Source: Echinarachnius parma | Taxonomy: Eukaryota; Echinodermata; Echinoidea; Clypeasteroida; Echinarachniidae | Length of the DNA: 64,000 nucleotides | Direction of reading: 5' to 3' | Assembly: GCA_037951105.1 (NCBI GenBank) | Contig: JBAMJV010004288.1 | Span: 1 to 64,000 of the forward strand | Translations under genes and position numbers: made by a program | Part shown: positions 23,904-37,200 of the stretch, one piece after another | Layout: every line of letters starts with the position of its first letter | Position numbering within the stretch: position 1 is the stretch's first letter | Notes under the pieces: generated by a model | Database searches by the model: none | Told to the model about the DNA's origin: nothing | What the model saw: the letters and a program-made list of their open reading frames with translations, nothing else

Positions 23904-26469
23904 TCCTTAGGGTTCATGAATGAAATACTCTGGTATTTTCACGATTACACCTAAATGCATGCTGCTATCATCACATTGCTTCGGATATGTCCTTCATAGA
24001 TTGTTGTGCATATTTTGCCTTTTTACATCTTTTGTTTTTAAGTCACGTGTCTTTCACGTGTCAGACATAGAATATGTAATTTCACATACGCTTATGGACA
24101 TAAATTTGTGCAGATTATATAATGACATCAACAAATATTCATATGTAACACCTTATTCATGTTAGATGTCACTTAATATGATAAAAAACAACACACTGGC
24201 AAAACAAATAACACAATACAAACCATAATAATTTGAAACAAAGAAATACATTAGATTAATTGTAATAATTATAATGATAATATGGATGTTATATGATATA
24301 GCGAACGTTCCGTCATTTCCATTACACAGAGTGCACATTTCCACTCACATGGGAGTCTTCCAGCCTGACACCGATGTGAATACAGTGCTAAGGAATCACG
24401 TTCCATCATACTGGGCACTCTCTGGTTCCGAACTCGGGACCTCATGTTTAGAATGCATGTGCCCTTCCAACCTTTTATACCAAGTCCACGAATATGAAAT
24501 ATATTATGTTATTTTTAAATCATATGGCTATTTATTACAAGCATAATTTTTATAATATATATCAGGCCCTTGGAAATATGTTTAGGTCTAAACTAATACA
24601 TAACATAACCATTAAATCATGTTTACGATTCCAAACAAAGTGATTTTGTTGTTTTGCATCGTCGCATGTTACATTACAAAGTTGCACCCAGTATCATAAT
24701 AACGGAGGGGGCTGGGGATACGAGGGTACATCGACATCGTTTGGAAAGAGTGCTAAATACAGTAAAAATAACAGTATGAAAGCTGACATGTTTTTGGGGA
24801 TGGGTCTTTTTCAACTGATAAGATAACATCCTTGTAAATCTAAACAACTTCCATTCACAAGAAAAAATAAGGCGAATAAATATGTAATCCAAACCTCAGC
24901 AAAAACATGTCTATGCACTTTTTTCACATGACACATCCCCTTTATCAATGATGTGCTCGACAACATGTTATACGTCTATCACAAATCGTAGTACATACAG
25001 TCATGTAGTTCTTGAACCATAGATGTTGTGCAATTGACAGCTAGGAACTGCCCTGGGCTGCCCTGAAAGGAACTGCCCTGAGCTTCCTCAATGAGAATGT
25101 TTGAGTGAACAATTTAATGGTTAATACTCGAGTCCTGGAGACACTTGCAGTCACATGATATAACCGTACCTGTTTAAACCATTAACCAGAACAAAGGATT
25201 ACAATCTTTGAAAAGCCGCCATATACAAGCTGTTAAATAATGATCACTCTTAAAATTGAATATCTTATTCCAGTAAAGAACATATGCTTCTTCATTGGAG
25301 GCTAGGTCACGATCAATGAAAAATATGCAATGTCACGGATTCAAACAGTATTATATTGTTTTTAATTTTAAGTGCTCATTCATGATAGACATGTGTGTAC
25401 TTATAGTTTAATTAACTTTTATATGAGTCAGATACAACGTATACGTGTGTGAACTTGTTGAAACAATGATGTACCAGTACAGCCTAAAAGGGTACAATGG
25501 CTCAGAAAATGGCCTACATCATTGACGAACATTATGACATCGTTTAAAGATGTAAGTAGGTCACTTTGTTATTCTTGGTAGGATTATCATGTTTTATCAT
25601 GATTGTTTATGTCCATGCCCATTACTTTGTTCGATTGTATATTCGTGTACATGGATACAAAACGAATATTCATACTTAACAAATTAACAATAATTCGAGG
25701 TGAGACAATAAGCGCTACTGCTCTTGCCACTTCATTTATTTTCCCTTATCTGTCCCTACACCTTCAAATATGTTCACTCATTGCTGACTTCTGTATTAGT
25801 TCAGTGTGAAAATTGGCAAATATATAACACACATAACAAAAGTATAAGTGCATTTTTGTCAGATATATCATTGATTTGTTATTAGTAGAAAATCAGTTTA
25901 TTCAATTAATTATATTTTATTATATTCTATAGTAAGGTCTATTATATATTTGTCCTCTTTAACCTACATCTGATTTCCCTATTCTACATTATGTTTTACC
26001 TCTATTATAATTCTGAGTTAGTAAAATGAGATACCAATTGCAATACACTATTAATAACTAATTTTCTTATGTATTCAATTGTTTTTAATGTGTTTTATAG
26101 TTATAGTTATTGTTTATTTTGTTTAATTCATTTTAAAAACTTTCCCAAATAACATTGAATGCCATTTGAAGAACTTCAAATAAATATTGTGCAACGCTTT
26201 AAATATCTTGATCATATCAATGCGTTTTTGTAAATGACTGAACGTCCAATTTCAAGACATCTGTATTACACGTGATTTAACATGACACGTGACACATTAA
26301 CCGAAGATATTATGCAGTTAAATTTGGTATCAAAAGATGCACAGGACTCTATGGAACTAAAATCTGAAGTAATATAATGATAATCATAACGATTTTTAGT
26401 GTAATTGTGAAAATAGTAGAGACAATCCTTCATTAACCCTAAGGATTTAAAACGTTATTATTAACGTAC
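23904..26469. other. AT-rich stretch without a recognised gene
   Basis: Short ORFs only, none with a domain or consistent splice signals. Apart from the SINE-like segment at 24330-24500 I see no structured feature. Confidence 0.45.
24330..24500 (-). mobile_element. Possible tRNA-derived SINE fragment
   Basis: On the minus strand a tRNA-like head reads aaggttggaagggcacatgc .. gaggtcccgagttcggaacc, with an eroded B box (gagttcggaacc). It continues into about 100 bp of non-tRNA sequence. A tail is not recognisable. Confidence 0.35.
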
Positions 26470-27660
26470 ATTAACGTTATTTATTTATTCAAATACATTT
26501 ACACAGGATAGCCTGATCAGCAAGGATAATGTTTTTCGTCAGGGTCCTGATATAACATCATACAATATAAATAATACAATAATACATTAATATGATAGAC
26601 ATAAAAAATATAAAAATACGTACAAATAGCATATGACCAGCAGATTCAAGATATACTGTTTAAGAATTTTTGACAAAATTATATTCAAAATAGCTTTAAT
26701 TTATTTAAAATCATAAAAACACAATTTAGTTTCTATATACATATACACTATAAATATACTAACTTAAAAAAAAAATACTGGGTACTCCAGCAAGCACGTG
26801 ATTGTCGGTCGAGCAGATTGTCAATACAGAACACCTCACAGTCATTACTACAGAAGGCACACGCACAGTCACACATCACAATGGGAGAAGCACACACATT
26901 CACTCATCCGTATCACACAATGGAAACATAAAAACGAACAAAATCAGATACATTCATCCACCCGTTCTGCTTTGTCCGATAGATCACGTATCTGCTGGAG
27001 TATTTACTAAACAAAATATTTAAAACAAATATAATTAAAAGACAGTAATCTATCGTTCCGCTGGTCATATATAGGTAGTATAATTTTCACAGTGTTAGCT
27101 GCTCTCGTAGTAATATCGTGGCGATCACAAACCATTTCAATTGCATTACATAAGTGAGTAGATGCTATTCCATGAACGGATTTGTACATTAATGTTTCTA
27201 AAAAATAATTCATTATTTGACCTAATGATTGCCATTTTAGTGTTTTAATGAAATCTTTTCCATTAACAGTCTCATAATCATTAGGTGTAAACATTCTAGC
27301 TGCCCTTTTTTGTAAGCGATATAATAAATCATTATTCTTCTGTGAGCAATTGCCCTAGACTGTGATCGAATAATACAAGGTTGAATGGTCATATTATACA
27401 TCATTAAACAAGACTTTTTATCCAACAATTGGGACAATTTACGCAATGATTATAATTTACTGGAAATAGATCGAACAAGGTTATGAACATGAGCACTCCA
27501 TTTAAGTTTATCATCAATTTCTACACCTAAGTACCGAAAGCTATGCTGCCGTCCCATGACAAAAGGAAGCAACTCTGAATTTATCAAAATCGACTTTTTT
27601 CTTGATTTGGGGTATTTTTTGTATGCTCTACATGATGGTGAATAAATTGAGGTCACATGA
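26470..27660 (-). mobile_element. CR1/L2-type LINE, 3' fragment
   Basis: Minus-strand frames carry the end of a reverse transcriptase: FRYLGVEIDDKLKWSAHVHN (27540-27480), then LSQLLDKKSCLMMYNMTIQP (27440-27370), then a thumb-like part (27294-27007). The frames are interrupted. The 3' end is near 26490 (gatagcctgatcagcaagga on the plus strand). It is a 5'-truncated dead copy. Confidence 0.7.
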
Positions 27661-28148
27661 CCCCTAATTTCCGAAATATAGATATATCAAAAGGAAGCAA
27701 CTCTAAAGATTTCCTCATAAAACACTGACAAAAGGAAGCAACTCAATCAGCCAATCACCTATCAGCATGGAAGTGGCATGTGTGCATTGATCTCCCAATA
27801 AGCCAATAAGAGCGTGCCTAAGTGCAGCTCACTTTTCTCCTTGAATGTCTGTCAACCACTGCGCCAGAATTGATACAAAAAATGCTGAAATTCGCTGATC
27901 TGTTTGCACATCTGAAGGAAACGTTAGTGTATTTTGACTGAAGTATATATATACATTTAAAACCCATTTCATTTATCAATCAAAATGCTGACTGTGAATA
28001 AAAAATATAACATTTTTAAAAATTTTTTCACAGCACAAGTTCTGATGCTATGTGTTTATTATTGTCCCACATGTAGACTTTTGTGTGGGGAATTTTGAAG
28101 AAAATGATTAACTTGATGAAATGTTGTTTTACCTGGCTTTGCCAATGA

Positions 28149-28219
28149 CTCACACACAAACACAAACACGCACACACATGCACAACCATACACGTACACA
28201 CACATACAAACACACACAT

Positions 28220-28258
<39 letters not shown>

Positions 28259-28745
28259 TATACGCACACATACAGACATACGCGCAAACAAACACACACA
28301 CGCACAAACACACATACACACACACCCACAAGCAAACACAGACACACCTTCACACACACGCACTCACAAACAGAAACACGCACACGGCATAGTCACACAC
28401 ACACACACACACACTTACAAACGCACATAACACACACGCGCACACACACACACACACGTACGCACATACACACACGCGCACACACACACACACACGTACG
28501 CACACACACACACACACATGCAAACACACACACATATATGCACACAGACATACATACGTGCAAACATACGCACATATACACACGCATACACACACAAACA
28601 CGCACATATACACATACACACACTGACACATACTCACATGCACTCACACACACGCATACATACACATATATTTGCACATAAATATACACACAAACGTATA
28701 TACACACATACACATGGATGCACACACAAACACACACACGCACGC
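28149..28745. repeat. (CA)n-rich microsatellite tract 1
   Basis: About 600 bp of almost uninterrupted alternating CA/CG/TA dinucleotides on the plus strand. All six frames are open, giving Thr-His or Cys-Val pseudo-ORFs that are not genes. Confidence 0.97.
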
Positions 28746-28861
28746 ACGACAAATTTCCCCCGCGCACTAGATTCCCTTGACAGTTACTAACTGAAAATAG
28801 TACATTGACACAACATAAGTCGCCCATACACAAACATGAACACACACAAAAAAGGCACACG

Positions 28862-29385
28862 TTTACACACTAACATAAATAAACGCACACACAACCACAT
28901 CTATACACAGACACAAACGCACACACGCATACACACGTAAACATACACACACACACGCCAACACACATACACACACGCCCACAAACAAACACACACACAC
29001 GCACTCACACACAGAAACACACACACGCGCACATACACACGCACGCACACACTTACATACGCAAGCAACACACACTCACACACACACGCATGCACACACA
29101 AACATGCACACATACAGCACATACACGAGTAGATACACACTATCACATACACACACTCACACATACATATACATACACACACATTTGCATATATATACAA
29201 ACATACGCAAATACACACATACACACACGCACACATACACGTACACACATCCAGACACACACACAAACACACACACACACGCACACACACGTACGCACGC
29301 ACATACACATACATTCGTACACACCTACAAATATGCACATGCACACATAAACAAATGCACATATACACACGCATACATGCATACC
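28862..29385. repeat. (CA)n-rich microsatellite tract 2
   Basis: A second ~520-bp degenerate CA tract, separated from the first by ~115 bp of ordinary sequence. Same pseudo-ORF effect. Confidence 0.97.
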
Positions 29386-29917
29386 TTATACCCCGAGCAT
29401 GTGCGGCTGTACTGCAAGTCTAGCAACGGCCGTTTGAAGCTACATTTTTCAAAAATTATACCCCTAATTATGTATTCCGAAATCAAAAGTGACTATTAGT
29501 AGATTTGTTTTTCATTTGATTAGATATTTTTAGTGTAAAACTATCATAAATATGACATCGTCGAATTTTTTTAATATTTTCCGCTCTTGGTAACAAGAAC
29601 TCAATTCGGCCAATCACAAGAAAGGGGGCGGACACTCAACCGATGTGTATTGTTATGCCAAGCTAGCTAGACGCGATGTGCACGGTATAGGCGTTTTGTG
29701 AATGCGTAGAGAACCTTGACCTACTTGTGACGGCACTTGTAACAATCGCCGCACCGTATAGTACTCAAAAGAATACATGAACAAAAGGGCAGGAAAGCAA
29801 GTAGTGCAGCAGATAAGTGTAATATTCGTTCAAAGTTGATACAAGCAAGAGACTCGGTATGTAAGCTACCTAAGAGACACTTTTCAGGAAAAAAAACACT
29901 TAGACAAGCGAAATTCT
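29386..29917. other. Intergenic spacer without a recognised feature
   Basis: No coding exon, repeat or RNA gene seen between the CA tract and the minisatellite. Confidence 0.4.
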
Positions 29918-30735
29918 AAGATGGCGGCCATTTTCCAAGATGGCACCAAAAGGCTACTTTTTGAGATATAAATTATTGAGTGGCCGATTTTATTATCTTG
30001 GTGTCGTTTTATATGTTTATTGATATGCTGAAAACGATGGAGATACGTAATGACCCATATGTTGGCCCAAATCTAAGATGGCCGCCAAAAAGCTTATTTT
30101 TGTTAAAAAAATTGACTGAATTGCCGATTTAATAATCGGGTTGTCGTTTGATATGTTTCCTGATATGCTTAAAACGGTGGAGATACATACGGACCCATAT
30201 TATGGCCAAAATCCAAGATGGCCGCCATTTTCCAAAATGGCCGCCAAAGAGCTACTTTTTGATTATAAATATTTCATGAATTGGCTGATTTTTATAATCT
30301 TGGTGTCGATTTAAATGTTAATAGATATATATTCAAAACGATTGTAATACAAACAGACCAATATAATGGCGAAAAATCCAAGATGGCTGCCACTTTCGAA
30401 GATGACCGCCAAGGCCATTCTTTTGTATAAAAGTTGACTGAGTTTGCCGATTTGTATAATTGTTGATGTCAATTTATTTGTGACCTGATATGCTGAAAAC
30501 GAGTATGATACATACAGAAATATATAGTGGCCACAATTCACATGGCGGCCATTTTTTAAGACGGTTGCCAAAAAGCATTTTTCTAAATTTTCTAAAAGTG
30601 ACTGAGTTGGCTGATTGTAATATGATTTGTTTCTAATTAAAAGGTTTGTGACGAGCTGAAAACTATTTCCAATCAAACGGATATAATTAATAGTAAAATA
30701 GAACATGGTGGCCATTTTCCAAGATAGCGTAGCAA
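29918..30735. repeat. ~155-bp minisatellite with AAGATGGCGGC-type motifs
   Basis: About 5.3 units. Each contains aagatggcggccattttcc or a variant, then tgagt(g/t)gccgatttt, ttgatatgctgaaaacga and a variant of gacccatat. Units start near 29918, 30074, 30213, 30379, 30541 and 30706. Confidence 0.9.
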
Positions 30736-31205
30736 ATGGATAAAAGAGTGATTAACCATCTTTCCAAAGGTAAATCATGATTTCACTTTGTCATGTTTTG
30801 GTAAAGGCTGCTACCTTATAGGAAATATTGCCCTACAAAATGTGTTTCTCCCCCCCCCCACCCCCCCCCCCCCCCTCCTCATCATTGTAGTAATTTGGCC
30901 ATGCATCTGGACTTTTGAGATGAATGAGTGACAATAATTGCGCGATTTTAATCATTATAAACGCGCTTAGGATCCTTATACATTTTTGTGTACAATATTT
31001 TGAAAACGATTGTGCTACGCACAAACCTACAATGGCGTAACTAAAGGAAAGGGGAAAAATTGCCCCGCTTTCGGTGAAGAAATTATTTCACCCGCTCATC
31101 TGCCCTCCAATACTATAACTCGACGAAATTACATTTTAAATCCCCCTGAGAGGAGCATAGATTGTTCCAGCCACCACCGAAATCAATTAATACAGTATAC
31201 GTTAC

Positions 31206-31286
31206 CGCTCTGAGTCTTGGAAGTTGAAGGCGGACTTGTCGATATTTCAACAGATGTAGGATATGTGCTTGGAAACCCCGACAAGA
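31206..31286 (-). CDS. 81-bp mucin-like exon, minus copy
   Basis: Phase 1-1 (acceptor ccacag, donor gtaacg), 27 residues: [20 protein letters not shown] followed by STSKTQS. Last exon visible in this copy; arm homology stops about 100 bp downstream. Confidence 0.7.
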
Positions 31287-34200
31287 CTGTGGTGTGAACT
31301 AAAGACATCGGAATTGGATAAATAGAAAATATACTCCGCAAAAAAAAAACTGGACACTTGTATAAATATTTCATATTAATGTACGATAAAGTATAGATTA
31401 TTATATATCAAATTAGAGGGAATTTAGTCCTCTACATGAAGGGTATAAATTAAAGGTGTACTCGTTCATGCATGAAATGCCATGCTCAATTAACAATAGC
31501 AAGTCTGTTTTCAAAAATAGCAAAAACAACGCAGGACCACACCATTCGACTGAAATGATCAGGATGATAGTAAGCGTTTCACTCAAAACAAGATGTGCAG
31601 GGCAAGTAAATTATGACATAATTTAACTTAATTGTTATGAACAAATTCTGAAAATACAAATTTGTCAATAAAACAGGGCCAGGTTATAAGAGCATCATCA
31701 TACTGGTCAGTATTAGAGGCATGAAGCTTGTCTGTTTCATGTGTCCCCTGCAATTTTAACCATAGTTACCTAGAGAAATGTCATGTTAAAGACTGCCCAA
31801 CTGTTTGACCAAGGGTGACATCAGCCCGACATCAGGTTTTGAAGATCTTTGGACTACGGTAGAATTCTTGAGAATAATTTATATAATTGTTCATGCTGAA
31901 ATAAGGGCACAAACTGGTTTTGACTAATAAACCTTTGCCATGGAATTCCTCATTTTGTTACTTTTGGATGAAAATAAAACCTATAACGTTCACAATTTGT
32001 CTTCATTTATACTTTTTATTGAGATGAAGATAGAAAAGGTCACATTTGTAATGGAAAACTATGCCATGTCATGAATATAGCGTTTTAGATTATGCTTATC
32101 AACATTTATATGGTTGAGTGGATGTTCCATTTTTGCCATTTTTGAAAACAGACCTTGCTGTGGTTAATTGACCGTGACAAGTCATGCATAAATGATGTCA
32201 TCTTGATTTTATGTCAATATTGAAGAGGGCCGTTTTATCTTTACTTTGATATACAATATCATATATTTTATCGTAAATTAATATCACATATTTGGTCTTA
32301 TACAAGTGTCCAGTTTCTTTTTTGCGGAGTATATATGGGTTAATTCGTTCACTATTGGGGCCCGATATCACAGGGGCTTGTTTCATGAAAGGGTCTTAGC
32401 CATGTACGTTTTCTGGCGCGGAGCTATGCCGGGTGCCATTATCTCTGAGTTTCACACAATTGGCTTCAAGCCCAAGGTTCCGGCAATGCGTCAATCACAG
32501 ACTAATAATTTTGGTTGCTTTGCTTAAAATTGTTTATTTTGCACTTTTCACATGTGATATCATCTGTGTTTTTATTTAATTTTATTACATAATATTTGTA
32601 ATAAGGATAGAAATGCTAATCAAAATAAATATATTACATTATTCATATTTATAGCTACTATATCATTTCTGATGTGTTTCGTTAACAAGAAGGTTGTCAT
32701 GCCATTATAAATATAAAAAAATAAAAAAAAACACGATGATCACGGTGAATGAAATAATATAAGTTATAATGATAGAATTGTTAATACTAACATACAATAC
32801 CGGGGATATTATACATTCATTACAGTTACAGAACTCCTCTGTAGATTGTTAATGGGACGGACTTGCCATGCCTTATCAGTTTCAAATATTAATGATAATA
32901 ATGGTGAATATAATAATATCAGTAATAATGATATAATGCCAATAACAACATATGTAATCCCGGGGATCGGGAAGACTGTGGCACTTGAATTTATAAACTC
33001 CCAATTTGCCCGCAATAGCATTATAATTTCGTGATGCCCCCGCCAGAAAGCATCCATATAATGGTGAATACATTGCCAGGAACATCACATGTCCACTTTG
33101 GATTTCAAATGATAAATCGGGAAGACAATGTCATTTGTAATCCCCCTAAGAGGAACATTCTATGTTCCTGCCCGCGCCAATTATCTATACCATGGGCGTC
33201 GATACTTACGTAATACCTATTCATCAGGGGGGGGATGAATGAATAGATCACCCCCCTGATGAATGGGTATCAATACAGATCGACGCCCATGATCTATACA
33301 GTATAACATTACCACTCTTGGTAGTTGGAGGAAGACTTGTCGATGTTCCAGAAGATGTAGGATTGTTGCTGGGAAGCGTTGACACAACTGTGGTTGCAAA
33401 AAGAAAAGTAATTACCTTTACTGTCCAATTTCATTACAATGGAAAGATTTTGTAAGACCCGCGATAAATTAGACCATTAGTACGAAGCAATTTCGAATCG
33501 ACTATTTGGGTCTTTGGGACATGTGCCGCCATAAAGGCAGGGACCACTCTAACACGGCCGAAAGGCTGATGAACGGGTAAACAAAAAGGGTTCAAGTTTA
33601 ACACGAGTAGATGTAAAAGAGAACATTTTAAAGAGCAAATATATCAAATTTACTTACCACTCCTGGTAGTTGTAGGCAGACTTGTCGATGTTGCAGAAGA
33701 TGTAGGATCGTTGCTGGGAAGCGTTGATACAACTGTGGTTGAAAAAAGAAAAGTCAGTACAATTATATCAATTTCATTACTGCAATGAAAAGTTGTTGTT
33801 AGACCCGAGTTAAACAAATTAGACAATTAGTAAGAAGCAATCTCGAATCGAATATTTGGGTCTTCAGGACATGTGCCGCCGTGGAGGTAGGGACCACTGT
33901 AGCATGGCGGAAAGGCTTAGGAATTGGTAAATAAAACAGTTTGAAAAGAGTGGATTTAAAATAGAACATATTAAAGAGCAAATATATCGAATTCACTTAC
34001 CACTCTTGGTAGTTGAAGGAAGACTTGTCGATGTTCCAGAATATGTAAAATTGTTGCTGGGAAGCGTTGACACAACTGTGGTTGGAACTAAATAAATTTG
34101 ATAACAAGAAGATATCTCGGTTAATCCGTTCACTATGGGGGTCCGATACCCCAGGTTCCCGCAAGACCTTCTTGCAGAATGGAACATGCGATTTTATACC

Positions 34201-37200
34201 AGGTCCACAACAAATGTTATTATTTTGCTTAAAATTACCTTTTTTCTAAAACCGTATTGAAAACATTTTGGTATTACAAGCCTTTCCCAAACAAAATTTA
34301 ACTTTTTGTTTGTATTTTCTATATCATTGAACAGAATGTAATAATATTATTTGATTTGATTTTTTTTTCAAACCGTATTGAAAACAATTGGTATTACAAT
34401 CTTTTCCCAATTAATAAAAAGTTAAATGTAAGTTTTTTGTTTGTTTATATCATTAAGCAGAATTATATTATTTTTTTAATGCAAGGATCGTATACCTGTA
34501 TTGCAAGTCATCCCTGTGAACCTATCGGGACATACACAGACGAATCCGCCATTTGGATCTGCAGCACATGTGCCACCATTAAGGCAAGGATCACTGTAGC
34601 ATGCATGGAGGGCTAAGTGGTGTAAATAATGATACATCAGAATATTTTTATTATTTAACAAACATTTTTTTCTTCATCGAATAAGGTTTGCATTCGCGGG
34701 TATAAATCTGAAATTGTAAAGAAACATCCTGGAAGTCACTGTTCGGGTATCCAGTACAAGTGCCACCAGTGAAGCAGGTATCGCTGTAGCATGATCAAGG
34801 CAAGGCTCAGGAGTGGGTACAAAAGAAAATTAAATACATGTATCGTTACTTAAATTATATGACTTTTGAACGTTTTTGTAAGACCGGAATTTAATTAGAC
34901 AAGTATTAAGCAGGGACCACTGAAGCATAGGGTTGAGGAGTGTGATACTATTATAATTACCCATATCTTTATCCAAATGTCATTATTTGGAATACAATTG
35001 TAATAATTTAAATTAAATCAATAGGACGAGTTTCACCAATTCATTTCATTTCATTTATTCATTTATTTCAGATAAAATACAATAATAAAAACGGTACAGT
35101 GTAAAAAATGACAGGTATTTGCCTTAGAAGCAAAGTGCTTGTTAACGGCAAACCCATGTAAACAGAATCAAAATCAAAACAAAAGAAATTATTTGTATAC
35201 ATTACTTTAAGCATGGAAATTTCACTAAGAAACATAACCTAAACATTTAACAATAACAAGTACAGAAGACAACAACAACAAAAACACAACGTCGATACTC
35301 AATAATTAGTCAACAATTGAAGTTTAAAGATGCGTTTAAAGATGGTACAATTATTAATATTCTGCAAATCTGAGTTAAGTTTTTTCCATTCTACAACTCC
35401 CTGGTATTTTATCGAGCGCTGTAAAAATGACGAGTTCAGTTTTGGTAAATAAAATTTGTCTTTTCCCCTTGTATTAAGTCCATGGACATCTGAGTGCTTT
35501 TTAAAGAATGCATTAAAAACTTTAGGTAAACGTTGGTGTACAAATTTATGCATAAAAAGAACAACATTAAATGATACATTGTCAAGTATATTCAATAGCT
35601 GCATTGATTTAAAAAGAGGTGCAGTATGAGCTCTAAAATGCATATTAAAACAAATTCTGATAGCTTTTTTCTGTAAGATTAAGAGTCTTCTTAAATGTGA
35701 ATTACTTGCACTTCCCCATACCAAATTGCAGTAGGTAAAATGTGGTAGAATAACAGACTTATATAGCATTTTTAAGGATTTCAATGGCAAGAAAGAGCGT
35801 AACTTAAAAAGCATACCAATATAGATACTAGTCTTTTTACATACATAATCAATGTGTTTTATCCAGGATAGTTCATTGTCTACAACAACGCCTACAAAAT
35901 TAATGCTTTCAACTTTCTCAACAATTATACGATAGACATACATATACGACAGACATAGATCTGTAGCATGCAGAACAGAAGTGGATAAATACATCAATAT
36001 ACATTCACTAGCATGATATATAAAGATAACACAATATTACAGTATCTTTATTTAAAGGGATAGTTGAGTTCTGGTAGAGAGGGTACAGTTTTAGTCAAAC
36101 TGAATTTTAGTAACCAAAAGCTGCACCATTAAATTACAAACTAATAGTTATAACTCCACCATGTTAAAAAGGAATAACAAAATTACAAACGACTAAGTAA
36201 AAAGCCTGTTATCATAAAAAAAGAGCTGTTTAAACTAAAGAGGGCGCTTAAAAAAAACGCATTTGTTTAAACCATTTTAAATAAAATATTGTGCATGTGC
36301 TGTTTTGTTGAAATAGTGATTAGATAGAGAGATACGCAACAATAATCTAAAAACCTCTTTTACAAATTTTTGAAAAGAGGAAGCATTTTAAAACGAATTT
36401 TAACGGCTGGTTCAAAATTATCGAATACTTGTGGGGCCCCATATTTATTACAAATAGTTATGTTTATGGATATTTCAGCCGTTTCTGTATCGATTTTGAT
36501 CAAATAAAGTTCATTCTGCCATTAACATTGTATGCTCTTTCAAATTTGACACTCAGTTTTTTCATTATCTCACCAAAATTCTTTTTTGTGTAGCGCCCTC
36601 TCTACCAAAACTCAACTATCCCTTTAACTAACAAGAGCGGAACTAAAAAAAGGAATAATATATAGCACTTGTATTCGCCGTTTGTTTCTTCAGCACAAGT
36701 GCCACCATTCGTACAGGGATCGCTAAAGTATGCAGGCATCTAAGGTTGATTAAAGACTGCACAGGTTAACTTTTCTTTCTCAATAATAGTTGTATGTTAT
36801 ATTATTAATTGTATTGTATATAGATAATACATGTATGCTCTCGATTCCATTTTAAGGTTATTAATACACTTTGACGTTACAAGTATTGATTCAGAATCTT
36901 ACCAAGGCATGTGAAATTGGGAGTGCTCCATGAACCATTGTGAATACACACGCTGACGGGGGACCAGTCCGGCATGTATCCTTCAATGCAGTGGTAGACA
37001 GTCACTCCCTTGTAGCTAGATGATAATGTTGCTGCGTTGTGCATGTTGTCAACACTGGGTGGATCTCCGATACATTGAACGGCTGAAATAAAAGTTATCA
37101 CCGTTTTGTCTTTATTATTGTTCAATATTCTTAACGTTGATTTGTTCCGTTTGCATCCCAGGTCGAAAAAACAGTTGAAAATTAGTTGCCAACTGGTACC

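Noticed and set aside
28028..29499. Long ORFs of Thr-His or Cys-Val repeats on both strands
   Set aside because: They are frames through (CA)n tracts; all six frames are open and composition is purely dinucleotide.
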